64,000 bases of DNA, from positions 21,080,782 through 21,144,781 of the forward strand of contig NC_053139.1 of NCBI RefSeq assembly GCF_016808335.1, given 5' to 3'. The notes beneath the pieces are model-generated. The model was not told the origin of the DNA. It searched no databases and worked only from the letters and a program-made list of their open reading frames with translations. This DNA is from Panicum virgatum (taxonomy: Eukaryota > Streptophyta > Magnoliopsida > Poales > Poaceae). Shown here piece after piece: positions 40,578 through 50,599 of the stretch (positions are counted from its first letter, which is position 1; each line of letters opens with the position of its first letter). A program made the translations under genes and the position numbers.

Positions 40578-41863
40578 TGAAAGGATCTTGGTGATGCCTA
40601 GGGGGGGGGGGGGGTGAATAGGCAAACCTGTGAAAAACCTGAAAAATTCTTCGCAGCGGATCAGACTGATGGAAGTTCTGATGGATAGGAACTTCCGACA
40701 ATAGTGAAGGAACTTCCGACAAGAGTAATAATTTGAATGAATTACAAGTTTACAGATGAACCTGGGAATTGTGTTTGAATCAAAAGTTCGCCAAAAGGTC
40801 CTAGAGTAACCTACAAGTGATCTCCCACAACGGAACATTCCACAAAAGTAGATCGGGGCAAAATGAGCTCAAGGTCAACAAGAACAAGTTAAAGAACAAT
40901 AATACCAAGAGACACTCGATTTGTTTCCCGAAGTTCACACCCAAAGGTGCTACGTCTCCATTGAGGAAGGATTCAAGAGTCGACGCTCAAGAATCCCTAT
41001 GCTCCTCACCCAAGGGCGAGATCACCTCTCAAGCCCGAGGTCACTTACTATGAGATGTTGTACAAACTTCCTGGGGCGCACACACATGAGAGGATGCTCC
41101 ACGAGCGACGCCTAACCATCTAGAAGCAAGCTTCAAGTGTAACAAATGCGAATTGATGCTTGGAGATACTTCAAGTGCTCATGAGATAGAGAGGGCTGCT
41201 CACACAAGTCAATGACTCACATTTGCACTCAAATCTTGCTCTCACCCAAACCCTAGCTCGAATCCTCACAAGGTTTAGCTCTTGGAAGGATTGGGGAGAA
41301 GTATTGGAAGCTCAAGAGTGTTTTGTTCTCGCGGAGGCAGCAGCCAATGAGTGAGGGAGTGAAGGGGTATTTATACCCGAGCCCCCAAAACTAGCCGTTG
41401 CAGTGCTGTTTTGTACTTGTCGGAACTTCCTACAAAAATAAATCAGCTGGCCGAGAACCCATTGTCGGAACTTACAAGAAAGTTCCGATGGGGTTCGGAA
41501 CTTCCGACCACCTTGAACGAACTTCCGACCCCTACAGAAAATGTAGGATTAAGTGCTCAAGTTTGTGCAAAGTGTCTCTCAAGGGTAATTAGCATTTCAG
41601 TTAAGCACTTTTGCGTCTCCAAGCCATCTTTTCGCATCCCTCTTAATAGTACGGTGTTTCCTAAACTCAAATTCAAAATAGAAATACATAAAAGATCTTC
41701 AAAGGAGCTCAAACACCGTCTCTTTAGCAAATATAGTGTCGTTAAGTGCTCTTTCTCATCTCAATGATTTTTGAACCTGCTCATCACTTGATAAACGCAT
41801 TAGCTCCTTAATTGTGCGTGTCATTAACACCAAAACCAACTTAGGGGGCCAAATGCACTTTCA
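40578..41863 (-). repeat. Sirevirus 3' LTR, 1286 bp
   Basis: On the minus strand it begins TGAAAGTGCATTTGGCC and ends AAGATCCTTTCA. It contains several GTCGGAAGTTCCGAC-type palindromes (41418-41535, 40670-40720). CpG-rich palindromes are a known feature of Sirevirus LTRs. Confidence 0.82.
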
Positions 41864-42429
41864 ATCTCCCCCTTTTTGGTGATTGATGACAACATAATTA
41901 AGGCTTCATAAGACATTCAAATAATCATTTAAATCCAAAGATATAGTTGAGCTCTCCCTTAATTTGTGCATTGATCATGAAATTTTCAAAAAATGGCCTC
42001 AAATGCCATTTGCACAAATTTTTGCAAGAGCTCCCCCTATATCCATGCATTTGTGAAGTGCAAGTGTCATGAATAAATTTGTGATGCATATGACATGATA
42101 TATCAACCAACAAAGTGGAAATAAACATTACACCACAAACATCATGAGCATCACATAAACTTTAAGGTCTTCATCACACTAGCACAAATAGGTCTTACAA
42201 CTTAAAAGTTTCACTTGGCACACCACCACACAAATCACAATCATAACACAAGTCTTACATGTCCACAAGCTAGAGAATAAAGTCCACAAACTAAGATAAG
42301 CCTACGATAGATAACACTCGACGAGATAGATAAAACATGAAGCCACATGAAGCCGTCCTATGGCCATGGTGAGCTCACTCCCCCTTTGGCATCAAACACC
42401 AAAAAGGAGAGGCCCTTTTTCCACGGCCA
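41864..42429 (-). other. Sirevirus spacer with multiple polypurine tracts
   Basis: AAAAAGGGGGAGAT stands directly before the LTR. Further purine tracts are ATAGGGGGAGCTC (about 42025-42040) and CCAAAGGGGGAGTGAG (about 42370-42384). Several tracts before the 3' LTR are typical of Sireviruses. No coding sequence. Confidence 0.65.
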
Positions 42430-44110
42430 CTACTCGTCGTCGTCCGCATCGCCGGGGGTGTGGGTTGCGGGCACATCGTCCGCATCATCAGTCGACTCCT
42501 CACCCCCACCAAGGTCTTCCTCAATATCATCATCATCATCATCACCTTGGACAGCACCAAAAGTCATCGAAGGACCGCCTAACTCCTCCCAAGGATTGTA
42601 GAAGACAGGCGGTTGAGGAAAGTCATCAGCCTTGAAAGGTGAATGAGGCATGTCTAGCTTAGCCATGATATCCTTTTGCCTATTCTCAAGCTTAAGAAGC
42701 TGCTTGTCCATTTCATGACTTCTCTCAGCTAAATGTTTTCCCACATTGAAACAAGCAAAGAGACTCTTGGATAAGAAGTTGAGAACACCCTTCTTCTTAG
42801 GAGCACGAGTAGGGCCATGAGAGTTGGAAGGACCTGCATGAGTTGATGGACCATGAGAGCTAGAAGGTCCCTGAGCTCCTGAAGGGTCAGAGTCTGGAGG
42901 AGGAGGAATAGCATGTGATCCAATCTTAAGCAACCTCTCAATAGCTCCCTTTTTTGGCTTGTACACCGAATGACCCTTGTCAGTCAAGATCTCCAAACCA
43001 GTCACTTCCTTGATCATGTAAAAGATTTATGGGGCATAGTGACAAGCTTTCTTCGGAGAAACAGATGTGATAATAATCTATTCCCACATGAAATCAAAGA
43101 CATTGAACTGTACTTGACCTGCAGCCACTCTAGCAAGGAGATTCTTGGACATGTTCAAAATCCGATCTAAGTTTCCAATTTTAGGAGCCAAAGTGTATCG
43201 GAAAAGCTGATTGAGCATCTTGTAGAATGGTTCAAGTCCAAAAATAGTGCCCAATTAAACATTGCCATATGCACGATCATACATATAGTGCATATCATCA
43301 TCATGTAGCTTTGGCCTGTTAAGATCTGCAGAAGGAAATCCAAGAATGGCTGCAAACTGAGCATATGCAACTGAGAGTCGTTTGCCTTGGAGGGTCCAAT
43401 GAAAAACTTTGTTCTCCCGGTCAACATAGAGTGTAGCATAGAACTGAGCTACGACCTCCTCATTCCAATCACAGTTGAAGTTCATGATGGAGTGCAAGTT
43501 CATTAGACCACAAGCATGCACAGCTTGAGAGACCACTAGCATATCAAGCTCATCCAAGTAATCCCAAGAAACAGACTTCATCTCAGTGCTGATATGAGTC
43601 TTGGTCATGATGACCGTCTCATACCAATCTGCTTGAAACCACGTCCAAAAGCGCACATCGCCCTGCATTTCCTTAGGATACTCACTTGGGTCCTCATATC
43701 TCAAAGTATAGAAATTGTGCTTGCCCTTCATGTAATTGACTGTCCGATGCCCATTGTATGATGGAGGAGTGCGCCTAGTAGGCTTTTGCGTGCGAAGGAT
43801 CATGTGCTCGAGGTATGCTAAAGAATCTCCTCCATCATCTCCATGATTTCCAGATGCTCGTTTCATGCAAGGCCTAGAACCCTGACCAGATCCACCTTGA
43901 GGTAATGGTTTTTCCCCTGCCCTTAGCACGCAGAGGAACCTTGGCAACAGCCTTCCTTTTCTTTAGAACCGGAGGAGGTGAAACATCATGTGTGGCCTCG
44001 GAATCTGAAGATGGTTGAGACTCAAGTTCTGGAGATGATTCTTGCCTACCCTTGCCTCTCTTATCACGTGCCATCTGAAAGATATATGATATATATAAAC
44101 ATGGAGTCAA
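42430..44110 (-). pseudogene. Sirevirus envelope-like ORF, broken
   Basis: The frame starts at MARDKRGKGR (about 44074), with an acidic/basic N-terminus (KKRKAVAKVPLRAKGRGK). The middle part (43947-43255) has FYATLYVDRENKVFHWTLQG and YAQFAAILGFP, resembling the plant transposon-protein domain found in Sirevirus envelope-like proteins. The last part (43017-42430) has a coiled-coil-like stretch and a run of Asp. A frameshift near 43905 and stops between 43255 and 43017 break it. I see no convincing signal peptide; a role as an envelope is only a name in the literature. Confidence 0.65.
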
Positions 44111-45096
44111 AGAACTAAAACTAACAAGACAAAATAGGCTGAAAAAGGCTCCTGTCGGAACTTCCGACCAGCAGGTCGGAACTTTCGACGGGCCCCGAGC
44201 AAGAGCATGAAACTAGGGATTGAAAGATTTTGTCCATGAACCTCTATAAGATTTTAACCATGTATTCTAGGAGGTACCAGGAGCCTATTCTTAAAAGGAA
44301 TCGAACTAAGAACAACTACATTGTGAGATCGGGTGACGGGAAATTTGAATGGGTTACCTTAAGATTTTCCCACATGAATCGGAGGAGAGATGGAGGGGAT
44401 CGAGGTCTCCAATGGATGAGGAACGCAATGCACCACTTGGCAATGAATTCCCATGGCCCAAACTTCAAATCGCCGCACGGTGTGAAGAAAAGAGAGAGAG
44501 GGTGGCGGTGAAGTGAGGAGTTAGGGTTAAAGCCGACTGCTAATAGGGATATATAGTTCAAGTGACTGTCGGAAGTTCCGACGAAGGGGTCGGAAGTTCC
44601 GACGAAAATTTACCCCGAGGCCGAGGACCCTTGGTCGGAAGTTTGAAGAAACTTTCGGCCCTTATCGGAAGTTCCGACGAGTTCGTTGGAAGTTCTGACG
44701 AAAGCAAAGCTGCTGGCCGAGAGGGTCCGGTCGGAAGTTTGAAGAAACTTCCGACACGTATCGGAAGTTCCGACAAGGTTATCGAAAGTTCCGACAGGAA
44801 CAAAAACAACTCCAAAAAGATAGAATTTGATATGGAATGATTTGGAGTTTTCGATAGGATTAGTTTATAGACATATAAGACAACTTGATTCACAGTGATC
44901 AGCCACAAACAACAATACATAACCATGATCACGAGAATCAAGCCTTGATCCGAAGATCAAAATCTAAATTTTCAAAGTAACTCACACAAATAAACTCTTT
45001 ATATCCTATCTAGGCAACAAGCAAGTGTATGTGCAATAAGTCAAGCCAAGTTACGAGAATCTAAGACATTTGCTCACTCCTCAAAACACAAAACCT
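44111..45096 (-). other. Sirevirus pol-env spacer
   Basis: About 1 kb between the end of pol and the envelope-like ORF. It holds the palindrome array at 44567-44795 and two more related palindromes at 44155-44190; otherwise AT-rich without coding capacity. Confidence 0.55.
44567..44795. repeat. Palindrome array TCGGAAGTTCCGA, about eight units
   Basis: Units at about 44567, 44590, 44633, 44664, 44687, 44731, 44759 and 44780. Five read (G/A)TCGGAAGTTCCGAC or one base off, and two are spread into TCGGAAGTTTGAAGAAACTT. The array shows two larger repeats of about 95 bp. The same palindrome occurs in this element's LTR. Confidence 0.8.
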
Positions 45097-46653
45097 TTAC
45101 TCATCTAGAGGCTTAGTAAAGATATCGGCAAGTTGCCATTCGGTGCTCACATGACGTAGAGCGATATCTCCCTTAGCCTCATGATCCCGTAAGAAATGAT
45201 GTCTTATATCTATGTGCTTTGTTCTAGAGTGTTGCACCAGATTGTTAGCTAGCTTGATAGCACTCTCATTGTCACACAAGAGTGGAATCTTACTAAACTC
45301 ACAACCGAAATCACTCAAGGTTTGCTTCATCCACAAGAGTTGGGCACAACATGCACCCGCTGCAACATACTCCGCTTCGGCGGTGGATAAAGCAACCAAA
45401 TTCTGTTTCTTTGAACTCCAAGATACTAGAGAACGACCAAGAAATTGACACGTTCCCGTTGTACTCTTTCTATCTATTTTGCAACCGGCATAATCCGAAT
45501 CGGAATAGCCAAGTAGATCAAAAGTGGAGTCTTTGGGATACCACAAGCCAAGGTTAGGAGTGTGCACTAAGTATCTCAAAATTCTCTTAACAACCATTAA
45601 ATGGCATTCCTTAGGATTTTCTTGAAATCTTGCATACATGCACACACTAAGCATAATATCGGGCCTAGATGCACAAAGATAATGGAGGGAGCCTATCATG
45701 GAGCCTTTTGATCGACCGACTTTCTTTCTTCATTTAAATCAAGATGACCATTTTGTGCCATGGGTGTCTTGATGGGTTTAGCATCGGCCATATCAAACTT
45801 CTTGAGTATATCATTTACATACTTAGTTTGACATATGAAAGTTCCTTCCTTCATTTGCTTGATTTGAAACTCAAGGAAGAACTTCAGTTCGCCCATCATA
45901 GACATCTCAAATCTCTTGATCATGATCCTACTAAACTCATCACACCATTCTTGATTAGTAGAACCAAATATAATGTCATCGACATATATTTGGCACACAA
46001 AAATATCAGATTTAACTTTCTGGGTGAAGAGAGTAGCATGGCTTTTCCTATTTCAAAGCCTTTTCTTATGAGAAAATACTTAAGGCATTCATACCATGCT
46101 CTAGGAGCTTGCTTAAGCCCATAGTGCGCCTTATGGAGCTTGTACACGTGGTTTGAATGCTTTGGATCTTCAAAGCCCGGCGGTTGCTCCACATACACCA
46201 ACTCGGATAGGGGGCCATTCAAAAATGCACTTTTCACATCCATTTAATAAAGCTTGAAATCATGGTGAGTAGCATAGGCTAATAAAATACGAATTGACTC
46301 AAGCCTAGCTACGGGTGCATAGGTTTCATCAAAATCCAAACCTTCGATTTGAGTGAAGCCTTGAGCAACCAACCTTGCTTTATTTCTTGTTACCACGCCA
46401 TGTTCATCTTGTTTATTTCGAAAGACCCACTTGGTTCCTATAATATTTTGCTTGGGTCTTTCTACCAAGGACCAGACTTCATTCCATGTGAAGTTGTTCA
46501 ATTCTTCTTGCATAGCCATCACCCAATCCGGATCATTTAAAGCTTCATCTACCTTGAGAGGTTCCAAAGAAGAGACAAAGGAGTAATATTCACAAAATGT
46601 AGCCAAACGAGAACGAGTGGTTACCCCTTTACTTATGCTCCAAAGGATGTTAT
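45097..46653 (-). pseudogene. Sirevirus pol: reverse transcriptase/RNase H, broken
   Basis: RT starts with DPDWVMAMQEELNNF and GTKWVFRNK. It continues with [24 protein letters not shown] and the catalytic [11 protein letters not shown]. RNase H has YSDSDYAGC, STTGTCQFLG and ALSTAEAEYVAA, ending ADIFTKPLDE. Lesions: a TAA in place of a sense codon at 46244-46246, a frameshift at about 46030-46050 and another near 45700. Upstream it is cut at 46653 by a later LTR insertion, so integrase is not in view. Confidence 0.88.
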
Positions 46654-49600
46654 TGTAACACCCGGTTTATAAAAGGGCATAAACCGAGCAATCATATACG
46701 TGCCAGGATCAAGTCACACATATATACAACAGAATGAACAGTATATCATAGCACATATCACGTAAAAAGATATAATAAAGTGAATACGAATGTTATTTAT
46801 TACATTAATGACAAAAGTGTCTGATACAGCGGAAGCGAAGTACAAATACGATAAAAACTCTCCGAAGCTGAGCAGGGCGCCACAGGGACGTCGACTGGGA
46901 GACGAATGCCTAGAAGTCCTCGTAGTCCTGGTAGCGCTGAGCGAACTCCCTCGCGTCGGCAGGAACTGAGCAGCAGTAGAGTATCCAAGAGGAAAAAAGT
47001 AGAGAAGAGGCAAGAGTGAGTACACAACTTGTACTCAACAAGTATAACACAAACTATGATGCTCTAAGGTTGGCTGACTGACTGCATTAGCTTTTAAGTC
47101 TTGGCAAAATTTTATTAAAGCTATTTACTACAAGTTGATGAATTACCATAAACCCAGTTACATAGTAATTAATCAAAATTAATCATATTTCTACTGAGAA
47201 CCAAACCGAAACCACCAAGGTAACCCCGAGAGGCACCTCCCTCATCGGAAGGAGACAACCCCACTAATCAAAAGGAGGATCTGGGCCGCTCATAACTGTG
47301 AGCACGGCTAGTATACCAATTTTACACTCTGCAGAGGTTGCACATCTTTACCCACAAGTCGTGAGCTAGGCAAGTTGTTCATCACACTTCCTTAGGTGAG
47401 ATGACTAGCAAACTCACTACGAGGCCTTTACAAAGAATCTCGTTGATAAGGAGTAACCGCGAGGGTTGGATCGGCGACCATGTAGCAGGTCTAGTGGGCG
47501 TCAAGAATACCACAGAAGAGGCCACTCAGTACGAGGGACATAGAAGCTTACCACCCTTGCCCCGCAGGTAAGTTACTCCAAACCAAAAAGACCTAATTAT
47601 TACGCCAAGACCGTCCCATTCCAGTCTTGTGGTAGTGCTATTGTCCCAGGTTGTCGCTCTATGAACCGGTCCTTATGGAGAGTGGCCAACCAGGCAGTAA
47701 GCACCGTGCTGGCCCCCTAAACCATGTTTCTAACAAACATATTTTAACGAGACGTGAACCACTCAAGCCACACAGAGGGTCACTCTCAGAATTAAGTTGC
47801 ATATAACATTAATCAAATTAATTAAAAAGGACCATTATGAGTTATAGCGTGGCACCTAGCACAACTAACCAAATGCAACCCAAAGGATATATATAAAGGA
47901 TATAAAGTGGCTAGGAAAGTCCTTATAGGCATACAGTATTAAAATGCAGTATGAAAATGTATTTAAAAGTGATAGGTTGTTCATGTTATACTTGCCTCTC
48001 TCAAAAGTTCTCCTGCTGCTCAAACTATTCTGAAGATGGCTCCTGGTACTGGTACTGATGCTCCTCCGGTAGCTCAACGTCTACTCACGATCGCAACGCC
48101 AAAACAAGTCCACAACATAAACATACAAGCAAACAAAAGCAAACACTAAGAAACAGTACAACAATACATGAAAATTGCACACAAAACTAGCCTAAAACTA
48201 TTCTACGCGTTACAACGATCGCGTGGACATAAAGAACGCCTAAAACGGAGCTAAAACGTAAAATCTAGGCCTAAAACAAGTTCTAGGGGCTTATCTGCGA
48301 GAAAAACTAAGTTCCAGGGGGTTTTCTGCAAAATCTGAGGGCCTAAATGTAATTAAAACTTAGATTCAGGGGCTAACTCACAAAAATGGCAGGCCTGGAT
48401 GGTGGGTTCTATTTTAAAGAAACTCAGGGTGTTAAGTGCTAAAAACAGGACCTAAATCTAATTTCTTTTGAACTGGCTAGGAGCTCGGGTTGAATCTAGG
48501 AAACTTCAGGGACTCTTTAGAAAAAACGCCAGGCCGAACCGGTATCTTCGGTTTAGGGCTGTTAGATCTCGATCTGGCAGCTCGAGTTTGCTGGGCTCTA
48601 GATCTAATCTAGGCTGTTGACTGTTGATCGGGTGGCCAGGGCAGGCTTGGCGTGAGGGGCAGCGGCGCAACACCGCCGGCGTGTGATTCCGCGGCGGCGG
48701 CCTCGCCGGAGACGCCCAATCCGGCGCTCCGGGGGTCAATCCGACCAGGGCTTGGGTCTGAGAGGTAGCCCGCCGCATGCGTAAACCACTGGGAGTGGTT
48801 GCGCGGGCTATTCGTGGCCGGAGCAGTGGTCTCGGGTGGCGAGGCGGCGCTACGGCGGCGGAACCCGCCGATGTGCGGTGCTCTAAAGGCTGGGGTGCTC
48901 TACGGGCTAAGCCAACGGGTCTAAAAGGGAGAGCGGGCGGAGGAGGTCCTCATCGTGGTTCAAATCAAGCAAGGGCGTCTTGCAGAAGTCGCGGCGACGA
49001 AGCTCGACGGTGGCGCACGGACGGAGTTCGCTGTCCGGGTCGCTGCAGGGGTCCTCCTGGCCTGCTGATCCATCGAGGTGATGCGGACACGAGCTGCGAG
49101 CGAGAACTGTGGATCAGCGGGGCACGAGGATCAAAGGAAGCGAGCAAATGCTCGGAATTGGTCTCACCGGCGGCGGCGACGTCATCCACGATTCCGGCGC
49201 TGGCAAGGGTCCGTGGTCGGGCAGCAAGCTTGGAGAGCCTCCTGGGCTAGGGGCGAAGCTTTTGCGCGGCTCCGCTGAGGCTGGGGCGCGGCGGAGCGTT
49301 GTGGTCGCGGCGGCGCAGGGGACTCTGCGCGGCGGGGCGGTGCAGGCGTGACTAGCTAGGGTTTAGGGCGGCGATGTGGGGTGATTGATGGCGCAGGGGG
49401 TCCGCTGGGCGGTTTAAAGGGGCTACCGCGGGGATCTCGGCGTCCGCGCCCGTGTTTGGAAGGCCGGCGAGCATCTCGGCGGGGATCTCGGCTTCGGTTG
49501 CGCGAGGAAGACGACGCTGCAGCTGGGCCCGGGTTGTCAGTGGGTGCTGGCGTGGGCGCGCTACTGCGGCTGACCAGCTGGGGCCACTAGGCAGAGAGGG

Positions 49601-50176
49601 GAAAGGGTGTGCGGGCCGCTCGGGTCGGGCTGAAGGCGGGCGCTGCAGGTGGAGCCGCTGAAGCTGACGTGTGGGCCGTCCATGTCAGTGTAAAGGCGCG
49701 CGGCTTCGTGCCGCTGAGCGCGGTGTGCTGGGCTGCGGGGCGCGGAGAGCGGAAGGGAGCAGGCCGCGGCGTGGGCCATGCGGTCACTGAGCGAGATTGG
49801 GCTGAGCGAGGCTAAGCTGCGGAGCGGGCCCAAGGGAAAGGGAGGAGAGAGTGGGCCGCAGGGTTGATGATGGACTGGGCTGGGTTGGTTGGTTTGGGTT
49901 GGGTTTCTATTCTATTCCATTTCCTCTCTCTTTTCTATTTCTAAGTCAAACAAAGTTTGAATTCAAATATAAATTTGAATTCAACCCACACTCAAATAAT
50001 TAAAACTATGCACCAGCATGAATGCAACACCAAAATTTAAACCTATGATAAAATTTTAATTACTTATAGAACAAAAATTTAGATTAAATGCAAGTCTAAC
50101 ACAATAAACCTTAGAAATTTAAATAAAGCCAATTAAATTTATTAATAAATGCTAAAATTTAAATTAGGGTGTTACA
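46654..50176 (-). repeat. 3' LTR of the gag-protease element, 3523 bp
   Basis: Plus-strand ends TGTAACACCCGG and GGGTGTTACA. It is similar in layout and sequence to the LTRs at 50600 and 59290 but with many substitutions and indels, especially in its GC-rich part (48500-49900). The stem-loop TGAGTACA-CAACT-TGTACTCA is at 47017-47037. Confidence 0.85.
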
Positions 50177-50214
50177 AATCCTACCACCTTACAGGAATCT
50201 CATCCCGAGATTCT

Positions 50215-50233
50215 GGGCTGGCTAGCAAAGAGA
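50215..50233 (-). other. Vestige of the pol 3' end
   Basis: The 19-mer GGGCTGGCTAGCAAAGAGA (plus strand) also occurs at 54157-54175, where it covers the last codons of the intact chromovirus pol. This places one deletion breakpoint just before the end of pol. Confidence 0.6.
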
Positions 50234-50268
50234 AACAAGGATGGGATTAAGTTCTACTCATGCTTGAG

Positions 50269-50594
50269 TCAGATTCTCATACCCATAAGTCTTGAGTTGG
50301 ACGCATGTTGCATCTCATGCTCAATCTGCTCTCCTGACGGGGTCTGGATCTTTATCAGTCTTTTGGTAGGCTGCATCACAAGTTTGTTTCGATCTGACCA
50401 ATTCTGATCAAGAATGATGTCGATTCCTGCTGACTCCATCACAATGAGGTCCTCAGGGAAGGTTGCCTCGCCTATCCTGATGCTAACTCGAGGACATATG
50501 TAACTGGAGATCTGTTCTTTTCCTGATGATTTGACGACAATTCTCTTCTTCATGGGAAGCTTCAATATCTCATGCTTAGCAGCAAACTGCGTGC
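50269..50594 (-). pseudogene. gypsy protease C-terminal fragment
   Basis: It reads from AAKHEILKLP through SYICPRVSIRIG and SAGIDIILDQNW, the second half of the retropepsin-like domain of Tekay-type elements. It continues the frame that stops at SFI on the far side of the inserted chromovirus (62810). It then runs to a stop at 50269 instead of into RT. Confidence 0.78.
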
Positions 50595-50599
50595 TAATG

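Larger units (their letters stand above)
40578..46653 (-). mobile_element. Sirevirus (Ty1/copia, Maximus/SIRE clade), 3' part
   Basis: On the minus strand: pol (46653-45097), a palindrome array, an envelope-like ORF (44110-42430), polypurine tracts and a 3' LTR (41863-40578). The order pol then extra ORF then LTR, the AAAAAGGGGGAGAT tract before TGAAAGTGCA, and the TGATGCCTAGG..GTGAATAGG stretch are all Sirevirus hallmarks. The 5' half lies beyond 64000 because a later element cut pol at 46653. The coding parts are broken. Confidence 0.87.
46654..50594 (-). mobile_element. Gag-protease-only Ty3/gypsy element, 3' half
   Basis: Minus-strand order: gag-protease remnant, 35-bp vestige of a pol end, polypurine tract (GTAAGGTGGTAGGATT), LTR. 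The 5' part continues at 62810 after the younger chromovirus. It has the TGTAACACCC/GGGTGTTACA LTR termini of the chromovirus family but is clearly diverged. There is no room for RT or integrase between protease and LTR, so it is a deletion derivative that inserted into the Sirevirus pol. Confidence 0.75.

Noticed and set aside
42504..42545. ATC/ATG trinucleotide run as a microsatellite
   Set aside because: It encodes the Asp run of the Sirevirus envelope-like ORF on the minus strand and is short and imperfect.
44562..44840. 92-codon ORF with repeated GSSDE
   Set aside because: It is the translation of the palindrome array; the peptide repeat follows from the DNA repeat.
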